A DNA stretch of 64,000 bases from Taklimakanibacter deserti (GTDB lineage: Bacteria; Pseudomonadota; Alphaproteobacteria; Rhizobiales; Aestuariivirgaceae): assembly GCA_003574785.1 (NCBI GenBank), contig QORU01000009.1, forward strand, positions 248,001-312,000, read 5' to 3'. Made by a program: the position numbers and the translations under genes. The notes under the pieces are model-generated. The model did not search any database and was not told where the DNA came from. It worked only from the letters and a program-made list of their open reading frames with translations. This document shows positions 29,250 to 37,364 of this stretch, piece by piece (the stretch's first letter is position 1; the number at the start of each line of letters is the position of its first letter).

Positions 29250-30079
29250 CGCAATCGCAGCCAACCCACCCGATGGTTCGATTCCATCGCGTAGTCAAGG
29301 ATTTTGGTCCAACACGGGTCCTGAACGAGCTTTCGCTGGACGTCGCACATGGAGAGAAAGTTGTCTTCATCGGACCAAGCGGATCCGGCAAATCCACGCT
29401 GCTTCGAATCCTGATGACCTTGGAAGGAATCGATAGCGGGTCGGTTGATATCGACGGTCAGCCGGTATGGCACCGCTTGGTCGACGGTCAACGACGCCCG
29501 GCGAACCAAGCGCATCTGCGCAAGATCCGCGAAAAGATTGGAATGGTCTTCCAGATGTTCAATCTGTTTCCGCACATGACGGCCCTGGAGAACGTTTCGT
29601 TGGCGCCGCGTCGAGTGCTTGGCCTGTCGCGGCAGGAAGCGGAAGCGCGAGCCGCCGAGCTGCTAAGGAAGGTGGGCTTATCAGACAAAATGGCCAGCTA
29701 TCCCGCCCGCCTCTCCGGCGGCCAACAGCAGCGGGTAGCGATAGCGCGTGCCCTGGCGATGCGACCGCGGCTGATGCTGTTCGACGAAGTAACCTCCGCC
29801 CTCGATCCGGAACTTGTCGGTGAGGTTCTTCAGGTGATCCGTGAACTCGCGCACGAGCATGACCTGACTATGATCCTGGTCACCCACGAAATGGGGTTTG
29901 CGCGCGAGATCGCCGATCGCGTCTGCTTCTTTGAGGGTGGCCGCATCGTCGAGCAGGGACCACCTGATCTCATACTGGGAAGGCCGGTCGAGCAACGAAC
30001 CCGCGCGTTCTTGAATGCGGTTCTGAATGCGGAAGCAAAACCTGATCTTGAATTAACGGGAAAGGTCCAGGGAAGGTAA
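29237..30079 (+). CDS. ehuA: Amino-acid ABC transporter ATPase, EhuA-like
   Basis: This 280-residue polar-amino-acid ATPase has Walker [10 protein letters not shown] (about 47–55), Q-loop [13 protein letters not shown], signature [12 protein letters not shown], Walker [13 protein letters not shown] (with E-V in place of the common E-P) and switch His in VTHEMGF. The insertion [13 protein letters not shown] after the first β-strands is reminiscent of EhuA. It closes the transporter part of the operon; the class II aldolase gene begins two bases later. Confidence 0.88.
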   Translation: MDTMTQSQPTHPMVRFHRVVKDFGPTRVLNELSLDVAHGEKVVFIGPSGSGKSTLLRILMTLEGIDSGSVDIDGQPVWHRLVDGQRRPANQAHLRKIREKIGMVFQMFNLFPHMTALENVSLAPRRVLGLSRQEAEARAAELLRKVGLSDKMASYPARLSGGQQQRVAIARALAMRPRLMLFDEVTSALDPELVGEVLQVIRELAHEHDLTMILVTHEMGFAREIADRVCFFEGGRIVEQGPPDLILGRPVEQRTRAFLNAVLNAEAKPDLELTGKVQGR

Positions 30080-30080
30080 G

Positions 30081-30839
30081 ATGGCAACGCCGACAACACG
30101 ACCGCGCGCCGGGCACAACCGGCTGCAGGAATATCGGATGGATCTTGCAGCGGCGATCCGCCTGGCTGTGCGTTTCGGATATCACGAAGGGATCTGCAAC
30201 CATTTCAGCCTCATGGTGCCCGGTGACGAGCACCGTTTTCTGGTCAATCCGTATGGACTGCATTGGAGCGAGATCCGCGCGAGCGATTTGGTGTTGGTAA
30301 ACGAAAGAGGCGAGAAGCTCGAAGGCGACGGCGAGGTTGAGGAGAGCGCATTCTGGATCCATTCACGTATCCATATCGCGCATCCGGCCGGCGCAGCCGT
30401 GCTGCACAGTCATATGCCTTACGCCACAGCTCTCACGTGGCTTGAGGATATGACCCTGGAGATGGCCGGCCAGAATGCCATCTTTTTCCACGGGCGGATT
30501 GCCTACGATCCGGTTTATGGCGGTCTCGTCAAGGGTGTCGAGGAAGGTGATCGCATTGCCGGCGCGATGGGCGACAAGCGTGTTTTGTTCATGGCCAATC
30601 ACGGTGTCACCGTTGTCGGTCCGACAATCGCTGAGGCATTCAACGATCTCTATTATCTTGAGCGCGCTTGCCAGACCCAGGTGCTGGCGATGTCAACAGG
30701 TCGCAAGCTGAGGGTCCTGCCGGCGGAAGCGGCTTCCGAGACACGGCGCCAGATGGCCGCCGATGCATATCAGATTGATCTGCATTTTGCAGCGTTGAAG
30801 AGGCGCCTCGATGCCGAGGAACCAGACTATCGGGACTGA
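30081..30839 (+). CDS. Class II aldolase/adducin-domain protein
   Basis: This 252-residue protein has HEGICNHFSLMVPG near residue 35, LHSHMPYATAL near 110 (zinc-binding His-x-His) and FMANHGVTVVGPTIAEAFNDLYYLERACQ near 170 (third zinc His). The family includes fuculose-phosphate aldolase and several decarboxylases and dehydratases. It probably cleaves or decarboxylates a hydroxy-oxo intermediate in the cytoplasm. It lies two bases after the ATPase gene, so it is co-transcribed. Confidence 0.87.
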   Translation: MATPTTRPRAGHNRLQEYRMDLAAAIRLAVRFGYHEGICNHFSLMVPGDEHRFLVNPYGLHWSEIRASDLVLVNERGEKLEGDGEVEESAFWIHSRIHIAHPAGAAVLHSHMPYATALTWLEDMTLEMAGQNAIFFHGRIAYDPVYGGLVKGVEEGDRIAGAMGDKRVLFMANHGVTVVGPTIAEAFNDLYYLERACQTQVLAMSTGRKLRVLPAEAASETRRQMAADAYQIDLHFAALKRRLDAEEPDYRD

Positions 30840-30883
30840 GCCGGTCACGGCGGAGTGACCACCAGAGGTGGAGGAAACATTCG

Positions 30884-31459
30884 ATGGATCGACAGGCAAG
30901 CTTCAAGACCATGGCGGAGGCGACCGCCGAGGATTTCGCCATCATCGCCGGTTACGATAGAGAGCACATCGCCGGCGTTCCAGATCGCGTGTTGCGAACC
31001 TTGGAGAGCATGGCGGGTCAGACGTTCGGCTTCCCGGTGAACCGGCTGGTTCACTCCTTGCAGACGGCGACGCGCGCGCATGTCGCCGGTGAAAGCGAGG
31101 AGATGGTCGTGGCAGCCCTGCTGCACGATATCGGTGATGACCTGGCGCCGGAGAATCATGGCAATTTCGCAGCCGACATCCTTCGCCCATACGTGACGGA
31201 GCGAACGCGATGGATCGTCGCCCATCACGATCTCTTTCAAGGCATCTATTTCTTTCAGTACTACGGCCGTGATCCGAACGAGCGGGAACGGTATCGAGGC
31301 CATCCTTACTTCGAAGCTTGCGTGGAGTTTTGTGCGCGCTATGATCAAGCGGCGTTCGATCCGGATTTTCAACACATGCCTCTGGAGGCGTTCAAACCCG
31401 CGGTGTATCGGGTCCTGGGCCGAGTGCCGTACACCGTTTCGATGCGTGCGCCCGACTAG
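30884..31459 (+). CDS. HD-domain diiron protein, PhnZ/TmpB-type oxygenase candidate
   Basis: In this 191-residue protein, NRLVHSLQTA…MVVAALLHDIGDD strongly recalls PhnZ, the mixed-valent diiron oxygenase that splits C–P bonds. Ligand positions are all filled: His57, His81-Asp82 (the same 24-residue spacing as PhnZ His34–His58), His92, His115 and Asp154. But PhnZ's substrate-binding Tyr24, Glu27 and His62 correspond to Thr47, Phe50 and Asp85, so a phosphonate is unlikely. It may be an oxygenase on another hydroxylated solute or a phosphohydrolase. GGAGG precedes the start; it closes the plus-strand operon. Confidence 0.78.
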   Translation: MDRQASFKTMAEATAEDFAIIAGYDREHIAGVPDRVLRTLESMAGQTFGFPVNRLVHSLQTATRAHVAGESEEMVVAALLHDIGDDLAPENHGNFAADILRPYVTERTRWIVAHHDLFQGIYFFQYYGRDPNERERYRGHPYFEACVEFCARYDQAAFDPDFQHMPLEAFKPAVYRVLGRVPYTVSMRAPD

Positions 31460-31474
31460 AGGTCAGTGTTTGGC

Positions 31475-32278
31475 TCAGCTGCCACTCTTCAAGGTCGCCA
31501 CCAATCCGCGCAGACTCGCCAGTATGGATAGCGGAGTTAAGCGGCTGCTGCGTGGGTTTGCAGGGGAGGGGAGGCCCTCGATGGTCATGGTAAAGCGCGC
31601 GGCGTCCGAATCCACACTGACCGTGTGCACATTCCGCTGCAAATCCGGAACGGCCCAGAATTTTACCTGAGTCCTCTCGGGACCGATACCTGCCAGGGCC
31701 AAGGCTGCTGCGATGTTTGCGTTCGCCGGAAACCATGCGGCGGCTTCACGTGCACTGCCATCGAAAATGCAGGTCGGCTCAGTCATGGCGCCGAGATCGA
31801 TAGTCCGCGACACAACCCATGGAGTTCCTTGATAGCTCCTCGGGTGTTTCCGGGTTTCAAGAGTGACGGTGTGTATACCGCCTTCGGCCGCGGCCCGCAC
31901 GGCGTCCAGTCCGAGCAATGCCCCGGTTGGCGGAAGAATTCGGGCCCCTGTGAGTTTGGCACGTTCGATCAGGTCCATTCGTCGAAGCAGCGCCCCTACG
32001 GACGCCGGAATGAAAATCCGGCCTTCATCGATCGCAGGTTCAGCGACATCGGAGAAAACCTCCGCTGGCGCTGCTTCCACGACGATATCGGCCAGAGCCA
32101 GATCGGGTAATGAAACCACGGCGGGCTTGCAATTCAGAGTAGCCGCCCGAGTTCTTGCAGACTCCTGGTCACGTGCCGCGACAGCTATCAGCTTTAGGCC
32201 TTCTATGCCTCTATCAAGCCCACGCGCCACCTCCATCCCTATTGCTCCGAGGCCACAGATCGCAACGGTGGCGGTCAT
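31475..32278 (-). CDS. Aspartate-dehydrogenase-like NAD(P) oxidoreductase
   Basis: This 267-residue protein has an N-terminal Rossmann GLGAIGMEVARGL (residues 9–21) and a C-terminal domain with PPTGALLGLDAV (near 118) and the conserved AANANIAAALALA-type segment (ANANIAAALALAG near 190), the pattern of NadX-type L-aspartate dehydrogenase. It would interconvert aspartate with iminoaspartate/oxaloacetate plus ammonia, or act on a related amino acid. It starts two bases after the EutA-like stop and ends the minus-strand operon, convergent with the HD gene. Confidence 0.82.
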   Translation of the reverse strand: MTATVAICGLGAIGMEVARGLDRGIEGLKLIAVAARDQESARTRAATLNCKPAVVSLPDLALADIVVEAAPAEVFSDVAEPAIDEGRIFIPASVGALLRRMDLIERAKLTGARILPPTGALLGLDAVRAAAEGGIHTVTLETRKHPRSYQGTPWVVSRTIDLGAMTEPTCIFDGSAREAAAWFPANANIAAALALAGIGPERTQVKFWAVPDLQRNVHTVSVDSDAARFTMTIEGLPSPANPRSSRLTPLSILASLRGLVATLKSGS

Positions 32279-32280
32279 GC

Positions 32281-33063
32281 TCAGAGTTGGAAGAGGCGGC
32301 CCAGGCGAGGCAGCTTGATTTGATATCCGGCAAGTTTTACGGCGTGCCAGAGCATGGCCTGATGCGCTGTCACAACCGGCTTCCCCAGTCGCTGCTCAAG
32401 GGCTTCGATGGCGCTGGAGGCACGCAGACCGGTGCAGGGCAGGAAAACCGCCTGAGAGCGCGGATCATCCAGCGCAGCGGCCGATTCAATGATCGATTGC
32501 GGCGAAATACGAGCCATCTCGTAGTCGATATCGAAATGAAATGACCCCATCGATACCACCTCCACGCCGTTCCTTGCCAGATGATCGCGCATGAACAAGG
32601 TCACTTCGTCCGGGTATGGTGTAAGCATGGCGATACGTGTCACATTGAGCGTCTTGAAAGCCTCAAGCGCCCCCGGCATTGGCGCGGTGATGGGCGCCTG
32701 TGAACCTGCATTGCGCACCCCTTGGGTGAGTGCTTCGTGCGAATTTACGGCCGACCCGGAGGTGCATGCATAGGCGTATACGTTCGCGGTTTCAGCAGGA
32801 TCAAACAACCGCACCGCATTGCCAATTTCGGCAACATGGTCTCGCAGGATCGCTACTGTCAGCGGATTGTGTGTCTTGATCCGAGTGGCGGAGATCACGA
32901 TCTTTTCGGCCGGCGCCATTTGACGGAGTTCGTACTCTGTTATGCAGTCGGTGGACAAGGTGATGAGCCCGATCACCGGCTTGCCGGCAAAGCCGCCATC
33001 CATTCTCGCATCGAAATGGAGCACGGAATTGTGGATCTCGTTTTTCGCCTGCTGAATAGACAT
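32281..33063 (-). CDS. Asp/Glu racemase superfamily protein, EutA-like
   Basis: This 260-residue protein has both catalytic cysteines (AYACTSGSA near 101 and FLPCTGLRA near 205) and the MLTPYPDEVTLF segment. EutA of ectoine-utilisation operons belongs here, as do maleate isomerase and arylmalonate decarboxylase. It sits between the aspartate-dehydrogenase-like and M24 genes, matching the EutA–EutD company of ectoine operons. GAGG is six bases before the ATG. It is a paralogue of the protein at 13467–14261. Confidence 0.82.
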   Translation of the reverse strand: MSIQQAKNEIHNSVLHFDARMDGGFAGKPVIGLITLSTDCITEYELRQMAPAEKIVISATRIKTHNPLTVAILRDHVAEIGNAVRLFDPAETANVYAYACTSGSAVNSHEALTQGVRNAGSQAPITAPMPGALEAFKTLNVTRIAMLTPYPDEVTLFMRDHLARNGVEVVSMGSFHFDIDYEMARISPQSIIESAAALDDPRSQAVFLPCTGLRASSAIEALEQRLGKPVVTAHQAMLWHAVKLAGYQIKLPRLGRLFQL

Positions 33064-33087
33064 GACTTGCCTCGGTGTGTTTTGATG

Positions 33088-34275
33088 TTAGTCGACGACC
33101 ATGATTTCGCGAGGGACACGGGCTAAGCACTCGTGGCCCGTATTCGTAATTGCGATGCTTTCGGTGATCTGGAAACCCCAATCGCCAAAATGCAGTCCAG
33201 GCATGAAGTGGATGGTCATACCGGGACGCAGTTCGGTGCGATCGTCGCGGCGCAGACTGAGGGTATGCTCACCCCAGTCAGGTGGATAGGCAAGGCCTAT
33301 CGAGTAGCCGGTACGGCTGTCTTTCTTGAGACCGTAGCGCTCGATCGTAGTGTAAAACGCCACCGCAATGTCCTCGCAAGTATTGCCTGGTTTGGCTTTG
33401 TCCAGTCCTTGCTCCAAGCCCTCACGCACTGCCTTCTCGGTCTCGCGAAATTTCGCGTCGGGTTTTCCAATGTAGAACGTGCGCGACATCGGGCAGTGGT
33501 AGCGACGGTGCGCACCTGAGAGCTCGAGGAAGATGCCTTCGTTCGCTCGCAACGGTTCATCTGTCCAAGTAAGATGAGGCGCGGCAGCGTCGGGCCCGGC
33601 GCCGATAAGCGGCACAATGGCCGTATAATCGCCCCAGTCGTCACCTTTGCCCCTGATTTCGGCATCGTAGATCTCGGCAACCAGGTCGCACTGCCGCAGA
33701 CCAGGCCGCATGACGGAGCGCACACGCTCAAATACGCCTTCGACGACACGGGCAGCACTGCGCATATAGTCAATTTCCGCCGATGATTTGACGACCCTCA
33801 GCCAATTGACCAGATATGTGGCATCCTTCAGCGCGCTACGTTGTAGATGTTTCTGCAATGATAGATACGCGGCAGCGGTGAAATAGTAGTTGTCCAATTC
33901 CACGCCGATCTTCTGATGGGAAAACCCGCGCTGCCGAATGATCTCCGCAAGAAAATCCATAGGGTGTCGTTGGGTTGATTGGACGTAGTGGTCCTCGTAA
34001 CCCACCACCCGATCGTGGGGGAGGTAGGTGCGCCGGTACGCTCCCTGCACGTCCTGCATGCGGCCATACCAAAGGGGATCCTCGCCCAGCGGCACCAATA
34101 CGCACTGGTGAACGTAGAATGACCATCCGTCGTAGCCGGTAAGCCAAGCCATATTGGCAGGATCCGTTACCACCAACAAGTCTATCTCATTCTTCTGCAT
34201 CGATGCCCAAGTTGCCTCCAGGCGGCCGCGATATTCGGTGCGTGAGAATGCGAGCTTGGGTTGGGCCGGAATCAT
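33088..34275 (-). CDS. eutD: M24-family hydrolase, ectoine hydrolase EutD/DoeA-like
   Basis: This 395-residue creatinase/pita-bread enzyme has WLTGYDGWSFYVHQCV (near 48), a VGYEDHYVQSTQRHPMDFL block (near 95) and the C-terminal YPPDWGE…HFMPGLHF, which match my memory of DoeA/EutD, the ectoine ring-opening hydrolase. The usual metal-binding Asp pair of aminopeptidase P is replaced by LELSGAHRRYH, as in creatinase-like members. Expected chemistry is hydrolysis of a cyclic amidine or C–N bond. No EutE deacetylase gene accompanies it in this window. GGAG precedes the ATG. Confidence 0.82.
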   Translation of the reverse strand: MIPAQPKLAFSRTEYRGRLEATWASMQKNEIDLLVVTDPANMAWLTGYDGWSFYVHQCVLVPLGEDPLWYGRMQDVQGAYRRTYLPHDRVVGYEDHYVQSTQRHPMDFLAEIIRQRGFSHQKIGVELDNYYFTAAAYLSLQKHLQRSALKDATYLVNWLRVVKSSAEIDYMRSAARVVEGVFERVRSVMRPGLRQCDLVAEIYDAEIRGKGDDWGDYTAIVPLIGAGPDAAAPHLTWTDEPLRANEGIFLELSGAHRRYHCPMSRTFYIGKPDAKFRETEKAVREGLEQGLDKAKPGNTCEDIAVAFYTTIERYGLKKDSRTGYSIGLAYPPDWGEHTLSLRRDDRTELRPGMTIHFMPGLHFGDWGFQITESIAITNTGHECLARVPREIMVVD

Positions 34276-34367
34276 TCAGCATCTCCTGCGTCGAGTTGGG
34301 GACAGCTCAGGTTGATCATATTGGCCGACCAACATCGCGGCATGGCTCTTTCCTGTCCGCCATAGTG

Positions 34368-35837
34368 TCACAGTCCGCCCATGCAGACATATTTCAACTC
34401 AAGGAACTCCTCGATGCCGTATTTCGAACCCTCGCGGCCATAGCCGGATTGCTTAACTCCGCCAAACGGCGCTACGGCCGACGACATCATCCCAACATTG
34501 ATGCCAACCATGCCGGCCTCAAGCCGTTCGGCGACTCGCCAGGCTCGGCGCAGATCCTTCGTATAAAAGTAGGCCGCAAGACCATAGGGCGTCGTATTGG
34601 CGGCACGCACTACATCGTCCTCGTTCGCAAAGCTCTGTATGGTGGCGACTGGCCCGAAAATCTCTTCATGGACGATGGCCATGGAATTATCGACCTCGGT
34701 TATCAAAGTGGGCGCAAAAAAGCACTTGCCCGCGGGGTGAACGCCACCACCGAGCAGAACGCGTGCGCCTTTCCCAGTCGCATCACTTACCAGTCGCGTG
34801 AGTTTCGCCACGGCCGCATCATCAATCACAGGCCCGACAATGGCGTTCTCGTCAGTCGGCGGCCCTGTCCGCAGAAGCGCCATCCGCGCCTTGAAGCCGG
34901 AGACGAAGCGGTCCTTCAGACTCTCATGAATGTAGAATCTGTTCGCACCGACGCAGTTCTGGCCAATCACACGAAACTTTGCCTGCATTGCCCCTTCCAC
35001 GGCGGCCTCGACGTCGCCGTCCTCGAAGAGGATGAACGGGGCATTGCCGCCAAGTTCCAGCGACAGCCGCTTCAGCGTGGGTGCGCATTCCCGTGCCAGG
35101 TTGCGCCCAACCTCGCTGGACCCTGTGAACGTTACAAGGCGAACGATCTCACTGTCCGTCAGAGTGCGCGCGATAGGGACAGGATCGCCGCAGGTAACAA
35201 TATTGATCACGCCCTTCGGAAATCCAGCGCGCTCCGCCAAGACGGCGAGCGCCAACGCGGAGAGGGGCGTCTGTTCGGCGGGTTTGAGAACCACAGGGCA
35301 ACCGGCGGCCAAAGCCGGCGAACACTTGCGTGCGACCATCGAGTGGGGCGCATTCCAAGGGGTGATCGCGGCGACCACGCCAATTGGTTCCTTCAAGACA
35401 ATAAAGCGCCTGTCAGGCAGAGGCGAAGGGATGGTGTCGCCATAGACACGTCGGGCCTCTTCCGCAAACCACTGTGTAAAACTGGCGCCGTAGTCAATTT
35501 CGTTGCGCGCCTCCTGCATCGATCGACCGACTTCTGCCGAAAGAATCCGGGCAAGATCCTCGCGATTTCGCAAGATCTCATCCGTCCAACGACGCAGGCA
35601 GTTGGCGCGATCCTGGGCACTGGTCGCTCGCCAATTCTCGAATGCCCCTGCGGCAGCGCTGATGGCTCTTCGGGTTTCGCCTACGCCAAGATCGGCGACC
35701 TCGGCGATGATCCTGCCAGTTGCCGGATCCTCAACTTTGAAGCGTAACCCGCTATCTGCCGGCGTCCACGATCCATCGACATAAGAATCGCTTCGCCACA
35801 GAGAGGGATCGTCCAGGTTGATCGGCAAGTCAGACAT
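34368..35837 (-). CDS. NAD(P)-dependent semialdehyde dehydrogenase (GabD-like)
   Basis: This 489-residue aldehyde dehydrogenase has the TPWNAPHSMVARK nucleotide site (near 158), FTGSSEVGR (near 233), general base in LELGGNAP (near 258) and catalytic Cys in GQNCVGANRF (near 292). It is closest in style to succinate-semialdehyde dehydrogenases. In ectoine operons the corresponding Ssd oxidises aspartate-semialdehyde; for a hydroxylated substrate the product would be 3-hydroxyaspartate. GGGAG lies four bases before the ATG. Confidence 0.9.
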   Translation of the reverse strand: MSDLPINLDDPSLWRSDSYVDGSWTPADSGLRFKVEDPATGRIIAEVADLGVGETRRAISAAAGAFENWRATSAQDRANCLRRWTDEILRNREDLARILSAEVGRSMQEARNEIDYGASFTQWFAEEARRVYGDTIPSPLPDRRFIVLKEPIGVVAAITPWNAPHSMVARKCSPALAAGCPVVLKPAEQTPLSALALAVLAERAGFPKGVINIVTCGDPVPIARTLTDSEIVRLVTFTGSSEVGRNLARECAPTLKRLSLELGGNAPFILFEDGDVEAAVEGAMQAKFRVIGQNCVGANRFYIHESLKDRFVSGFKARMALLRTGPPTDENAIVGPVIDDAAVAKLTRLVSDATGKGARVLLGGGVHPAGKCFFAPTLITEVDNSMAIVHEEIFGPVATIQSFANEDDVVRAANTTPYGLAAYFYTKDLRRAWRVAERLEAGMVGINVGMMSSAVAPFGGVKQSGYGREGSKYGIEEFLELKYVCMGGL

Positions 35838-35896
35838 TCCACTCCCTATTCGTCAATCCTGCTCAGGCCCCGCACCATTGTCATAATGCGAGGCTT

Positions 35897-37063
35897 TTAC
35901 CAGCCACGAAATCGTGGCCACCGGGCGTCTATACAATCAGAGGACGATTGTACGACAACGTACTCGTCATGCTGCGCTCCCGTCGCGCATGCGTGATTAG
36001 GTAGTATGCGAACCAGATCTCCTATAGCGAGGTCGGGCAATTTCGCTGAACTGCCCTCTCGTACGGCTAGGATGCCTTGCTCCTGGTGGGCGTCGACCAT
36101 GATCAGATCCGGATATCGACGTCCCATCAAGTCACACGCCAGTCCGTAACCCTGGTCAACCTTCTGCCTTGCCGTGCCCCGATCGCGCGACATCGCCATC
36201 CAACCCGCATCAACGAGAATCCAACCGCGATCAGGCTGATGTCCGATAACGGTGGTAAGGACGCTAAGGGCGATATCGGTCTCCGAACAGACCCCAAGTC
36301 CTGTCATGAAAAGATCGAAGAACGGAAATACGCCCGCGCGGACCTCAGTCACACCCTCGAGGTTGCGCGAAAAAGCCGCGGTCGGCGTCGATCCTACACT
36401 CACCGTTGATACCGGCAGTTCGGCCTGGCGCAACGCGTTGGCGCATGCGACGGCATGATTACGCTCCTGCTCGGCCATCGCCTCCAAAGCGCTCATGCCA
36501 ACGCAGCTATAGGACTTCCCCGCGTGGGTAAGCACGCCACGAAGTTCTGCACCCCCCCGTTGCAGCACGGTTGCGATGGCTACCAGCTGGCGCAAATCTG
36601 TAGATGGGACGCCGGCGCGGTGTCCATCACAGTCGATCTCGACCAACGTAGGAATGGGTGAACTGATCTGCCGGGACTTCGCGGCCACAGCCTCGGCTGC
36701 TGCAACGCTATCGACGATCACCGATAAGTCTATTCCTCGAGCTCGAATTGCTGCGACCCGATCGAGCTTATTTGGCGTTACGCCGATTGCATAAAGGATG
36801 TCGCGCACTCCCGCGTCACCAAACTGCTCGGCTTCCTGAAGCGTGGAGACCACAGCCGGTCCGGTTGGGCTGGTCATGACATGACGAGCGGCCGCCAACG
36901 ACTTCACCGTCTTCAGGTGCACGCGCAGGGGCACGCCGAGCGAGGCCAAGTGCGATCTCATTCGCGCCACGTTGCGTAACATGATTGTCTGGTCCACCAC
37001 CAGACAGGGGGTGTCGAGATCAGATAGCGTCAAGGTGCGCTTTGCATCGGCCAGCATGAGCAA
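35897..37063 (-). CDS. D-threonine aldolase / D-serine dehydratase-like PLP–metal enzyme
   Basis: This 388-residue fold-III PLP enzyme has LDTPCLVVD near residue 16, the PLP-lysine motif R-V-H-L-K51-T, an EIDCDGHRAG segment near 167, and the metal-binding His357/Cys359 in PNHACAT. That HxC site marks the D-threonine aldolase/DSD1 branch rather than alanine racemase. Members cleave β-hydroxy-amino acids (including 3-hydroxyaspartate) to glycine plus an aldehyde, or dehydrate them. As the first gene of the minus-strand operon it probably acts on a β-hydroxy-amino acid made in the pathway. Confidence 0.85.
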   Translation of the reverse strand: MLMLADAKRTLTLSDLDTPCLVVDQTIMLRNVARMRSHLASLGVPLRVHLKTVKSLAAARHVMTSPTGPAVVSTLQEAEQFGDAGVRDILYAIGVTPNKLDRVAAIRARGIDLSVIVDSVAAAEAVAAKSRQISSPIPTLVEIDCDGHRAGVPSTDLRQLVAIATVLQRGGAELRGVLTHAGKSYSCVGMSALEAMAEQERNHAVACANALRQAELPVSTVSVGSTPTAAFSRNLEGVTEVRAGVFPFFDLFMTGLGVCSETDIALSVLTTVIGHQPDRGWILVDAGWMAMSRDRGTARQKVDQGYGLACDLMGRRYPDLIMVDAHQEQGILAVREGSSAKLPDLAIGDLVRILPNHACATGAQHDEYVVVQSSSDCIDARWPRFRGW

Positions 37064-37364
37064 TCAACTTCCAGGCTTATCCGTCTCGCTCCTCATCCTG
37101 GGGAGCGGAGATATGCAGGTTTCCAGGCCCTAGGAAGCCATCGCACCGACGGGAAGGCAATTAATCGCTACATAAGACAATGTTTAATAGACCAGTTAAA
37201 TTGATGAACTTCGCGGGCTCTGCACTGGCGGTCCGGCGTTTGCACCGATGACCGGATTGAAGGTGCATTGGGCGGTTCGCGGAAGCGCCCTCACTCCTGA
37301 AAAGATTCCTTGATCGGGACCCCCTCCGCTGTCAGTCGCCAAAGGCGGCCGGAAGACGCCTGCC
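37064..37364. other. Right edge of the accessory block; no gene seen
   Basis: About 140 AT-rich bases (to ~37205) should contain the promoter of the minus-strand operon; composition then returns to high GC. Small frames in the remaining 160 bases have no recognisable product or ribosome-binding site. No copy of the tRNA-Gly 3' end was found here, so an att site is not supported. Confidence 0.5.

Noticed and set aside
30884..31459. Phosphonate-degrading PhnZ
   Set aside because: Residues expected to bind the phosphonate are not conserved and there is no PhnY or other phosphonate gene nearby.
22959..37063. Plain ectoine/hydroxyectoine utilisation operon
   Set aside because: EutB, EutC, EutE and the aminotransferase are all absent and several unrelated enzymes are present, so the standard label would be misleading.
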